Source: Colius striatus (taxonomy: Eukaryota; Chordata; Aves; Coliiformes; Coliidae). From it: DNA of 64,000 bases. Of the stretch, positions 1-9,590 are shown piece after piece. The notes beneath the pieces are model-generated. The model searched no databases and was not told the DNA's origin. It was given only the letters and a program-made list of their open reading frames with translations. The position numbers and the translations under genes were made by a program. How positions within the stretch are numbered: the first letter of the stretch is position 1; every line of letters starts with the position of its first letter. The stretch spans positions 19,855,895-19,919,894 of the forward strand of contig NC_084767.1 of assembly GCF_028858725.1 (NCBI RefSeq), written 5' to 3'.

Positions 1-3000
1 CATAAATATATAGATAGAGACCTACATCCTTTCTTGTCCTCTGTGATTTAGCATTGGCTCCGGTTAACCATTTCCCTGCAGATTGGGGATTATTCTCTCT
101 TGAAGGTGGTGGGGTATTTTTCTCCTCATTTATTTCTGCTTTGGGCTGAAAATAACAGTTCAGTAGCCACAGGGTGAGGGGCTTCTGCTTCTCTGTCTTT
201 AACAGAGATTTTCCAGTGCTGTGATTTGAAAGTGCTGTCACTAGTGATGCTTCTGGAAAAGCATCAGGAGTTACCTGTGGAGCATTTCCAAGAAGAGTAA
301 GGTATAGCTTTGTTACAGCCAGTAAGTCACAAATGGGAGAAGCACAGGGCCTGGCAGGAGGAGGAGGGTACAGAGAGAAAGGCAAGATCTGTCTTCTGGA
401 CTTGAAGGGCAGCCAGCTGTGACCCTTCTTGACATGGGTCCCAGATGGTCACAGGGCACACAGGTGGTACCCAGCCATGAGACTTCATGTTCCTCCAGGA
501 GCTGCCCCAAAAATAAGTGAGAAAGGCTGCCAGGGTGGGAGGGAACCGTTTGCAATCCACTCTCCCAGCAGTGCTGTTCTTGGGATGACAGATTCATCAT
601 TTGGGTTTATTGTCATATCTTATTCCTTTCTGCACAACTCTCCTGGGGGTAACTCTTGGTGCTGCTGTTATCATCACCCTGGGTGGCCCAGCTCTCATTG
701 CTCCTCCGGCCATGCAGGCACAGTAATGTAATTGGGAAGCATCGCTGTAGGCAAGCTGGGTCTGAAAGAGCCCAAAAAACATGCAATTGCTCACTGTGGG
801 GCTGAGTGTCCTGGTATGATTCTTTTTAATTATTATTCTTAATCTATAGTACTTGGCTGTTCTTCAGAAGAAGCCCTTTCCAATGATTCCTCCCTGGGAT
901 AGGTGAAAGGTCCCATCTTTGCAGATCTTCCCCCATATGGTGCTTCCTTAGAGCAAGGATTGGGATGTTACAGTATCTGCACAAGCATATGGAAGGCAGA
1001 GCATTTCTGGAAGTTATGTCTCCTCAGATGGCGAGGCAGGATGCTCGCCAGGTGCCACTCGGCATCGCAGCCCACTGCCCCAGCTCCCAGTGCTGCAATA
1101 ACCATGAACCAGAGACAAGGCAGTTCCCATCCCAGCAGGGGATTCTGCAGAAGCCACCTGTTTCTGTGTCAGTGCCAGCACGACAACACCTGCAGAGCCT
1201 GCAGTGATGGCCCTGTGATGCTTAAACTGCCAACATGGTGCTGGGGTGAGCTTCTCCCAAATTAAATACCCCTTGTCTGGAGCCAAGGAGAGGCGGAGAA
1301 AGGCAGGGATGAAATGAGGAGACAGACCACTTTGGGCAATGCAGCTTGGAGGATGCCAGTGAAGATCAGCTCCACATGGTAGTGCACTCATTTTTGTACA
1401 AATAAGATGAGTAGTGATGGCGTTGTCACCAAATTTTTGTTAGAAGTGACACGGGTTCCTTCCCCAGGTAGACTTTTTTATCCTAATGTCATGCATTGAA
1501 ATTACTGTAGGTGTTCAGTGCTGGTGACATGACCAGCAACTGCAAGCAGCTGGAGCCCAAATGTCTACGGAGCTGTTGTGCTTGTGTGGGGACAAGATCT
1601 TTGTGTCTGATGGATTGTGACTTTGCTGACCAATTCTGGTTTTTTAAGTGACAGTCTGGAATAAACAAAAAAATGAAGTTTTTCTTTTGTGAAGCTACAA
1701 ATATAATTTTGTCTATTCTGAAATGAAAGAAATATTTCATTTCAAACAAAAAAAGAAATTAATAATGCTCTATTTTTGTCTAATTAGGTCAGTTCTGAAC
1801 TTTGCACTTCTACAAACACAAGTTGAAATCCTTTGCATTTAGAATGGCAATGGATGTGGTTTTGCCCACTTCAGTGTGTCCCCCTTCCACACATTTTTCC
1901 CTTCCCTGTTTCCTAGACTTTTTGTTCATTTCTGAATAATCTCATTTCCATGAACCTGTTGGCCACCTGTCCCCTGTCCTGGCCACCTGCTGTGGCCCCA
2001 GGTGGTCCCTGGCATTCAGCGAGTAGCTCACTGTGAGCCCCACGAGCACAGTGCTGCTCACAAACCTTAGCATCCCTTAGTGGAAACCAGCTCCTCTTCT
2101 TTCAACTAATGTATGCCTTTGTAATACACCAGGGCTTTTGCCAAACAGCTTTTTTTGCTGAAAATATTTTAAGTAGCTCTACTTGTTTGCACCTCTGGAT
2201 TTAAGGCACACTCTGGAGTTGGAGTGGGATGTGAAGGATGCACAGAGCTGGTTCAGGGAGCAACGTGTCTCCTCTGAGACCTCTGAGGATGAGCACAAGC
2301 ATCTGACCCAGGAAAATAAGTTCTTTAAGACCTCCTGAGCTTTTGAGAGATACAGTTAGATGTCCTAAACTATTTCTATTGCCTGGGCAGACAAATAAAA
2401 ATGAAAGAAGTAAATTTAAGATCAAAGTTTGTTTTATAAAAATGATTGCTTTCCTTTAGTGGCTCAAGAGACCACAAGCAGGCTAGTAGTGCTGTACCTG
2501 TTCTTGCACTTCTTTTAGCTTGTTTTAATGACAATAATGCTTGTTATGTCTTATGCAATGTTGTGGTAGTTCTTGAGAAGCTGTGCTCTGGAAACATACC
2601 CTGTTACTGAGGTGTCAGGGCTGCAGGGCCTGAGTTGGGAGGTGTGAGCAGGCTCTCCTCACCAGTGCGAGCACCTGCAGCGCTGCCTCAGCCCAATGCC
2701 AATTAGCAAGGTTCTGGCCAGCTCCCTAATAATAAACCCTAAGGAAAGCGGAACCATTACGGAATGTATTATTGTCCTCATGCCGTTTCATTTGAAGAGA
2801 AAAAAATCCATTATTTTCTTCTTTGCTGAGGTGAAGACAAATTCCAGCAGTCAGGGTGAAGAAGAAATGTTCAGAGCATTGGTCTGACTCAGCCCAGGCT
2901 TGGACTCCAGCTCCCCACTGTGCTCTGTCTGGGATTGGGTCTCACTCTCCATCCTTCTCAGTCCTTCCAGTTTGCCAAGGAGAAGAACATACCAGAAGCA

Positions 3001-5637
3001 GCTGAGATCTCTGCTGCAGTGGCCAGGTCTCCAACAGGTCACTATGCTCTGCAGCTTCCCACACGTTTTCTAGGGCAGGAAGCTGACTTTCACTATTCCT
3101 AGCACTCCTGAGTACTGTCTTGTCTTCTCCTCATGTCAGGGCAGGTGTGAGAGCGCAATGGATGTTCAGAAACCTGTGTGATAATTACTGAGGGTTTCAT
3201 TACCTTCCCTACACAGCACAGTATGATGTGCATGGAAAGCAGGAGAGATTCGCTTTGATACCAGGTGATATCAGAATTTTAAGAATTTTAATCTGCCTTA
3301 CAACTGTATAATTAAAGGATCTTATCTATAGAAATATATGTATCTATATGTCTATTTCTGTTTCTCGCTGATGGAGTCACAATCGTTCTGGCCTGTGATC
3401 AGGATAAGCAGCACCAGGCTGGATCTGGGCTTCCCTGTGCCTGGAGGGTGCATGTGCCTGTAAGGCATAAGGGTAAGTGGTGGTGGGAGGAATGGACTAA
3501 CTCACCCCTTGTTCAAACCCTTGTTAGAGGAGAGTACACCTCTCCCCAGGTGTAACCCCTAACCCCCTAAATGACACACTGTCCAGGCACACAGTATACA
3601 GAGGGGAGATCTGGGATGGAAAGGCTGCTGGTTAATACCATATCACTCTCTCTGCTTCTTGACCTCAGCAGTCCCCACAAGATCCACTATTCAAGTGGGA
3701 CCGTGAAAGTCATCCATGGGCTTGACAGGAATGGGGATAAATTGCTACCATGGCCCAAAACCAGAGCAAATGAGCACAGTAAGTTGCTCAATGGCAGGCA
3801 GTGGAGAAGGAAGATCCTTTCCACTGCTGGGCAGGATTTGGGGGGGGGGGGGGTGGCAGCATTTGAGACACAGACACAGATGTCAGTAACAGCCTCTCCC
3901 ATCTGCACTGAGGACAGGGCAAAGAGGAAACCTACAGCAGGGAGCTGAGACAAGAAGATTGTCTCATGTGAGAGCAGAAAACGGCGGTTATACTTGCTTC
4001 TTGCTCAACTCCACTATCATTGCTGCTGCGGAGTGCCAAGGGGCTGGTGCTGGCAGCAACCACCCTCGGGCTCCTGCTGCCAGAAAGTCTGTAGGGGAGA
4101 ACTCTGTAAATACAGCAGGTTAAAAACTGGAAAAGTAACAGCAGATCTGTATTTAATGCAGATGTTTTCCATGTTTTGTAGTATTGCTTTACTGATAAAT
4201 AAAAATCAACCAAAGACAAAAAAGGCATTTGGTGTTGTATGTGTGACCTGGACCAAGCCACTGGCATGCCCTTGCTTATAGAAAGGGGCTGCCCCCTGTC
4301 CCGGGAGGAGCTGCAAAGCCCTCTGCCTCTTACTCCCATCTCCCCTTACTCCAGTGGGGCTTGGCAGGGAGTGGCCGCATGAGACCCATCCTTGGCTGCT
4401 GGTTACACCATGGTCAGTCCTCACAGAGTCACTGAGTGCTGGAACCAGTGCTGGTCTGGTGAGCAATAGCCATCGGGCTGATGGCTTAAATTAAAATTTT
4501 GGGACATAGCTTTTTCAAAGCTATTTGTTGAACATATGCTATTGAACAGCTGAATACACATTACGTGTCCAGCCACAAGCCCATGGAATGAATAAGGAAT
4601 TCTGCATCAAAGCCATGAAGATGTCTTGTGATCATCTCCGTGTTTCTTCCCTGACCTCTCTTCTGTTTCCAATACAGGAGCTGCAAGGGTGGAGGAGGCT
4701 CTGTGCAGGGAGGGCGCTGAGACCGCCCCTTTTCACTCCTGACAGCCCACACCATCTCTGCTATGATCAATCTATATCTCACTCCTAGATCAAAAGTATG
4801 ATACAGAAGTTGAATTTCAAGACAAACCAGAGTTTTCTGTTGCATGAGAAAGAAATAAATAGGATTAAAAATCAAAAAGTACAGATTAGAAATGTAAATC
4901 TGAACAAAAGTATTTCTAAATTTGGGGAGGTGAAGGGCTTGGTTTCAAGGATACTTATTAAAACCAAAATCAATTCTAGATCTCAAAGCCATTTCAGACT
5001 CCTTTTTAAAGCAAGGTAATTAAAACAGGGGTGTACCTCTACACTGGCACTCCTGCTAAGGCTGGAGGCTGTGGGAACCTTCCCTGGCAGGAGGAGCCCT
5101 GTCCCCCCAGAAAGGACATGCAGGTGGGCTGAAGGTTGATGTGTGAGATTTGCTTGCTTCCAATTTTTTGGCTCAGCATCTTTTGCACACTCTGCAAATA
5201 GATAATCTTAAATCTTAAAAACAGAATATCTCTTGCAGAGAACTGTGATGCGATTAATTAATTCAGGGCTTGAAAGATAAGAACAATTCTTGAAAAATAA
5301 TAATGTTTTCAACACTAGTCACTTCTTGGCCACCCTACTTTGCCCTTTATGTTTATGCCTAGATATATATAAGCTTTAGTAGAATTTTAACAAAGGAAAA
5401 AAAAAATCTCAATTTGGCAATTTGGTTTCTCAAAATTAGGGGAGGCAGGGCCTAAGTGTGATTTTGAACAAGTCCACTCCCTGTCAGAGAGAAAACACTG
5501 CGTATATTAAAAAATAGCCCTCCTGCTGTCACATGGTCTCTGAGAGCAAGGTTTGTACAGCTGAGAGGAGAATGACAAAGCAGCAGCTCAGATGTTTGTG
5601 GAGGTGGGTGTGAAACTGGAGGGGAAATTTATCTTCT
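1..5637. other. Non-coding stretch, no gene recognised
   Basis: This is unique-looking AT-rich sequence in which every open frame is short and lacks recognisable domains or codon structure. It holds a poly-G run at 3840-3853, a small GC-rich hairpin cluster near 1950-2060, and one interval at 3669-3778 bounded by splice-like signals. I see no transposon signature apart from the CR1 tail that follows. The sequence is consistent with avian intron or intergenic DNA. Confidence 0.6.
3840..3853 (+). repeat. Poly-G homopolymer (14 G)
   Basis: There is an uninterrupted run of 14 guanines, followed after one T by two more. It is a mononucleotide repeat that could fold into a G-quadruplex and is prone to length error in sequencing. 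It lies about 60 bases downstream of the exon-like interval at 3669-3778. Confidence 0.9.
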
Positions 5638-5698
5638 GAGAGCTGGAGGCTGGACCAGGTGACCTCTGGAGGCATCTTCCATCTTGGCTTATTGTGTT
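5638..5698 (+). mobile_element. Degraded CR1 3' tail
   Basis: The segment reads like an old copy of the CR1 3' untranslated tail: a 'gctggaccaggtgacctc' block, then a degraded form of the family's 'cccttccaacctgggttattctgtg' end. Only about 60 bases survive and the terminal microsatellite has decayed, so this is an ancient, severely truncated insertion. It has no coding capacity. Assignment rests on the order of the conserved words, not on an alignment. Confidence 0.6.
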
Positions 5699-6298
5699 GG
5701 GAGAACTTGCCAGAGAAAAGGCAGATTCATTTAGGGATAGGCAGAGTGGAGGTTTACAAGATAGGGAGCAAAGAAGGAATAGACATAATGAAGGATAGGA
5801 GATGAGAGTAGTCCTTCAGCTGGAGAAGACAGAGACAGGACTGTGAAAGAGTGATGGAGAGCAGCATGAGGGGAGGGCAGCTTCCCCTTGAGAGGCATCC
5901 AAGGGTCAAGACCTTTGTGAATAGCACCAAAATTATTAATCTTGCAACTGGCTCCACTGAATTGTTTGGCACAGACTTAACCCTGGAATCTGTGTATTGT
6001 TTGCTCCACATTATCAAGCACTGAAGCCACAGCCCTCCAAAGAGAAGGACAAAACTCTCTGAGCCAGGAGAGGTGGATAGTTCATCTGCAAGCTGATTGA
6101 TCCCCATCTTTTGTCAAACTGCTCTGCTGAGGGTGACTCCAGGGGGCTCTCGCAGCCTTGTGTCCAATGTGTACAGAAACAATAACTCCAGTACATGTCT
6201 TTGTGGGCAAATGATGTTTGGAGCCACCTATGAGACTTGCACAGCCCCTTTGGCAGTCTGACTGGGCTGCAGCACTGGGTAAACCTTGAGTATCACTG
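5699..6298. other. Non-coding stretch between CR1 tail and LTR
   Basis: No gene, repeat or RNA is recognised here. The open frames on the minus strand are short and unlike any family I know. The right edge is set by the 3' terminus of the minus-strand LTR at 6299. Confidence 0.5.
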
Positions 6299-6522
6299 TG
6301 TCCTTGTGGTTCGGCCCAGCTAGCACAGAAGCACCAAACAGTCTCTCACTTGGTGTCCCCCATTCAGCCCCACCCTTGTTAGGATGGCAGAGGCCCCAGT
6401 GAAATGGGAGAAAAAAAGATAAGCAAGGTTGTTGTGGATTAAGACAAGGACAGGGAGGGCTCACTGTCAATTATGGTTCTGGGCAAAACAGACTCCAGTA
6501 CCCAGAGAGGAAAGTAGGAAAG

Positions 6523-6528
6523 TTTATT
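6523..6528 (-). promoter_or_regulatory. AATAAA polyadenylation signal of the minus-strand LTR
   Basis: A canonical AATAAA is read on the minus strand inside the 3' third of the solo LTR. It sits about 30 bases upstream of the 'gtctgttttgccc' block that normally follows the polyadenylation site in this LTR type. It could still end transcripts running leftwards through the region. Confidence 0.5.
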
Positions 6529-6787
6529 CTACTACCTACAAGAAATAGAACAGAACAAAAAGCAAAAAGAGAGTAAGATGATTGAGAAAATTACAACCAG
6601 CACTTTAAAATCTCCCTCCTCCATCCCTTCTTTCTTCCCAGCTCACTGCTCCTGATATCTCTACCTCCTCCCCGCTCAATGGCTCAGGGGGGCAGGGAAC
6701 GGGAGATGTGGTCAGTCTCTCACAGATGGGCTCTGACACTTTGCTCTTCTCAGATCAGGACAACTCCTGGCATTCTTCCTCTGCTCT

Positions 6788-7215
6788 GATACAGGGTCCC
6801 TCCCATGGGACACAGTCCTTAACAAACTTCTCTGGTGTGGGTTGTTCCCAACAGCTGTGGCTTCTGCCGATACAGGGTCCCTCACATGGGACGCAGTCCT
6901 TGGTGAATATCTCGGGCGTGGGTTCTTCCCCAGAGCTGCAGTTTCTGCAGGGTCCCTCCCTCAGGACAAGGCCTCTTCTGGGCATAAGTTTAATGAGCTG
7001 CTTTGCATGGATTCCTTCCCACAGTTATAGCTTCTGTGAATGTGGGATCCCTTTCACAGGACACAGCCTCCTCCAGCCATAGTGATACAGGGTCCCTCCC
7101 TTGGGACATGGCCTTCTCCAGTCATGGTTTTAATGAAGAGAATCACTACCTCTGGCTTGGGGTCTGTAATGAAGTGATTGGGTCGCTTCCACAGGACAAC
7201 GGCCTCCTCCGGCCA
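6788..7215 (-). repeat. Imperfect tandem repeats inside the LTR
   Basis: On the plus strand the word 'acagggtccctccc' or a close variant recurs at 6790, 6871, 6947 and 7087, with a weaker copy near 7175. Each is followed by a 'ggacacagtccttnn...' block and a 'gtgggttcttcc' block. Spacing is about 80 bases between the first three copies and then becomes irregular through indels. Such internal repeats are usual in this LTR type. The two overlapping open frames that cross them are low-complexity translations of the repeats, not genes. Confidence 0.75.
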
Positions 7216-7452
7216 TGGTTGCTGCTTAGCAAAACAAGTCGCTGCCCCTGGTCCGGGGTCAGCTTTGGCAAAATTAGTCTCTGCCTTTGATGTGATGTCT
7301 TTAAAAAAATGCAAACAAGTCTCAGCTTCACCAGTCCTCTCTGTAGAATGCAGGGGAGTCTCTGCCCCAGCACACCTCCTCCTGTCTTTCCTCACTGACC
7401 TTGGAGTCCACATGGTTGCTTCTCTCACTCTTCCTAGTCCTTGCACCACCAC

Positions 7453-7512
7453 CAGACAGAAGAAAGAAGAAGAGACAGAAGAAGGAAGAAACAGGAAGAA
7501 AAAGGAGGAAGG
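7453..7512 (+). repeat. Purine-rich (GA)n tract within the LTR
   Basis: About 60 bases consist almost entirely of A and G on the plus strand, in irregular GAA/GAAG/GGAA steps. On the LTR's own (minus) strand it is a polypyrimidine stretch just downstream of the TATA-like box, so it falls near where transcription of this LTR would begin. It looks like a local simple-sequence expansion. Confidence 0.75.
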
Positions 7513-7530
7513 AGTTTCCTCTTCTGACTT

Positions 7531-7562
7531 CTTAAAAGGTGATCATGGAGGCGTCTAATTGG
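7531..7562 (-). promoter_or_regulatory. LTR core promoter: CCAAT and TATA-like boxes
   Basis: On the minus strand CCAAT (7562-7558) is followed 19 bases later by TTTTAA (7538-7533), the arrangement expected of an LTR U3 promoter. Both boxes are intact, although the TATA element is of the weaker TTTAAG type. Transcription, if any, would run leftwards. Activity cannot be judged from sequence. Confidence 0.45.
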
Positions 7563-7683
7563 CTCAACCCCAGAAGTGGGTCTGGCTCAGAGCTGGGGAG
7601 AGTTTTGAGCAACTTCTTACAGGACTCATCTTTACAGCCCCTATCCCCCTTACCAGAAAAGGCTGTCATGTCAAACCATGACA

Positions 7684-8249
7684 GTCTTGTGTCTGGAAGG
7701 CAAAGCCACGACAGATTGAAAGGAAATGAGATTTTTTCTCTTTTTTTAAGCATTTTCCTATCTCAAGGAAAGTACTGACCACAGGGCACCTCATATCCTT
7801 TGGCCCATCCACTTAATGAGCATTGGTGCCTACATCAACTCTGGCATTTATTTCTTAAACACTACTCAAGACAAGCAAGGAATAGCAAGGCACCCATCCC
7901 TCTGAAACTGAGTTATCACAGAAAACACCTTGCTGAGTACAACGGGCTCTGGGTGAGGATGTCACTGCTGTCTCTGGAGCACTGCAGCTTGACACAGTTC
8001 ACATTTATCCCCGCCAAGCCCCACAAGAGCACAGGTCCCCTCCAGCTTCAGGTGTGCTGCGATAGGCACTCAAGTAGGGGTCTGGGCCAAATTACTCTCT
8101 TAAAGCCACATGGGTAGTTGGCAATGGAGGCAGAAATAGAAGGGCAGATCACCGGAGACCAGTTGCACCCCTTGAACCACAAACACATCCATCCTTCCCC
8201 CTTGGCACACCGATCAGCTGGCTGAGCCTTCAGACATGCAGCATGTCCC
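7684..8249. other. Spacer between the two solo LTRs
   Basis: These 566 bases separate a minus-strand and a plus-strand LTR of different families. I see no retroviral gene remnant, primer-binding site or polypurine tract in it. The two LTRs are therefore independent insertions and not the ends of one provirus. Confidence 0.55.
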
Positions 8250-8801
8250 TGTATCCTGGTTTTGGCTGGGATAGATTTAATTTTTTCTCTAGCAGCTGGG
8301 ACAGGACTGCGTTTTTGATTTAGTGTGAGAATAATGTTGATAATACAAGAATGTTTTAGTTGTTGCTAAGGAGCATTTAGTGACGGTCTTTTCAGCTTCA
8401 ATGAGGAAAGGCACAAGGAACATAGCCAGGAGAACTGACCCCAAGTAGTCGAAAGGCTATTCCATACCATATGACATCATACCCAGTGTAGAAACGGGGG
8501 AGTTGTTGAGGAAGTGTGGATCACTGCTCAGGCATCAGCCAGAGGGTGATGAGCAATTGCACTGGGCATCACTCAGGGTTTTGGGATTTTATTTCTCTCT
8601 TTCCTTGTTATATTCATTTTCATTAGAATCGTTATTATTGTGTGTTTATTATCATTGCTATAATATTTTGCTTCATTTCAGTTATTAAATTGTTCTTATC
8701 TCAACCCATGAGTACTTATGTTGTCTTTTTTCCCCAGTTCTCAATCTCACCCTACTGGCAGGAGGAGGAAGTGAGTGGCTGCCTGGGGTCACCCCATGGC
8801 A
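8250..8801 (+). mobile_element. Solo LTR of an avian endogenous retrovirus, about 0.55 kb
   Basis: The segment starts with TGTATCCTGGTTTTGGCTGG and runs through the ordered landmarks of a very common neoavian LTR. These are the 'tttagtgtgagaataatgttgataa' block, the 'gttgttgctaagga' block, a CRE-like TGACATCA at 8472-8479, a decayed TATA site near 8487, an AT-rich stretch, an ATTAAA signal at 8684-8689, the 'cttatctcaacccatgagt' block and a GGAGGAGG-containing end near GGCA at 8801. No internal retroviral sequence adjoins it, so it is a solo LTR. Decay is moderate: the usual CpG in the CRE-like site has become CpA. The right boundary is less certain than the left, and no target duplication is evident. 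Confidence 0.85.
8684..8689 (+). promoter_or_regulatory. ATTAAA polyadenylation signal of the plus-strand LTR
   Basis: The variant hexamer ATTAAA sits at the place where this LTR type carries its poly(A) signal, just before the 'tgttcttatctcaaccc' block. It marks the R/U5 side of the solo LTR. Confidence 0.5.
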
Positions 8802-9497
8802 TGACCCAGTCAGCATAGCCCTGGGTGAGAGGAGCAGTGCTGGAGCAAGGGGATGGTTGGTGCCTGCTGTAGGGATCCCTCCAAACAGAGACCATCAGCC
8901 TTGGTCCTTGGCCCTGTCCTGTTGCCAGGAAGGATGCAGCATATCAGCCCCAGTAATTCCACCTCAGCCTTACTCTGCTCAAGGCTTTCTCCAAACACAA
9001 GGATCAGTTTTCCTTCTCCATCTGAAACAGAAGAACTCAAATGCAAACCTTGCCCTGCAAACTCGTGCAGCATGGGCAGATGAACTGCTGAGCAGCTGGT
9101 AACATTACCACCAAAACCTGCTCCTACATCCATTTAAACTGAGGAGAAAACATCTATGTAGCTTAGCGGGAAGAAGAGCCATGTGCTCCTCGTCAGCTGT
9201 GCAGGCATCCTGCTCTGCAACGGGCTGGTGGGTGCAGCACTGAGTCACGAAGCAGGGCTGTGATGACAAAAATACCACTAATGGCTGACAAATTACCCCA
9301 AAATGTCCAGGATTTTTAAAGCCCTGCAAGACAAACAAAACTTGAAGCAATTTAACTTCATGTAAATGAGCTGCCTCCCAAAGAAAACCTGGAGAAAAAT
9401 GGTTTAATCAGAGGCTTGTTAAAAATCACTAAAAACATTAATACTATAAACATCCTCTCTGTGGCATAAATATTGCATCTTTCCAGATGTATTTTTA
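8802..9497. other. Non-coding stretch, no gene recognised
   Basis: Three overlapping open frames of 76 to 107 codons occur on both strands around 8810-9133. They shadow each other and show no domain, so I treat them as chance. No repeat is visible. Confidence 0.5.
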
Positions 9498-9590
9498 GTA
9501 TTATGCCAATTTTACAGGTGGAGAAAGTGAGGAGCAGCTATTAGGATTATTTTGCCCCAGAGATCACAGCAAACAGTAACCAAGAGCTGC
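9498..9590 (-). mobile_element. MIR-like SINE relic, antisense
   Basis: On the plus strand the segment follows the reverse complement of a MIR element word by word: an ATTAT..CAATTTTACAGGTGGAGAAAGTGAGG block, then a block matching 'ttgcccaaggtcacacagc' as 'ttgccccagagatcacagc', then 'aacagtaaccaagagctg' for the 'agtaagtggcagagctg' part. Divergence is high, as expected for a SINE of this age. MIR relics are rare in birds, so this is a tentative call from pattern recognition. Confidence 0.5.

Larger units (their letters stand above)
6299..7683 (-). mobile_element. Solo LTR of an avian endogenous retrovirus, about 1.4 kb
   Basis: Read on the minus strand, this is a long LTR typical of bird endogenous retroviruses. 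The element starts with TGTCATGG at 7683 and ends in CA at 6299. Its 5' part carries a CCAAT box (7562-7558) and a TTTTAA TATA-like box (7538-7533). Its middle carries imperfect GC-rich tandem repeats of roughly 80 bases, and its 3' part carries an AATAAA signal (6528-6523) followed by a GT-rich region and a conserved 'cctgtccttgtcttaatcc' block. No retroviral internal sequence, primer-binding site or polypurine tract flanks either end, so it is a solo LTR left by recombination. The five bases on each side (CACTG and GTCTT) do not match, so the target duplication has decayed or the ends are slightly misplaced. The family name cannot be fixed without a repeat library. Confidence 0.8.

Noticed and set aside
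4231-4275. Weak similarity to the MIR 'tgtgaccttgggcaagtcac' word
   Set aside because: Only one block matches and the neighbouring MIR words are absent.
6755-6985. Minus-strand frame with repeated Glu-Gly-Pro-Cys
   Set aside because: It arises from GC-rich tandem repeats inside an LTR and has no independent start or conserved domain.
6299-8801. A single provirus bounded by the two LTRs
   Set aside because: The LTRs belong to different families, lie in opposite orientation and enclose only 566 bases with no retroviral sequence.
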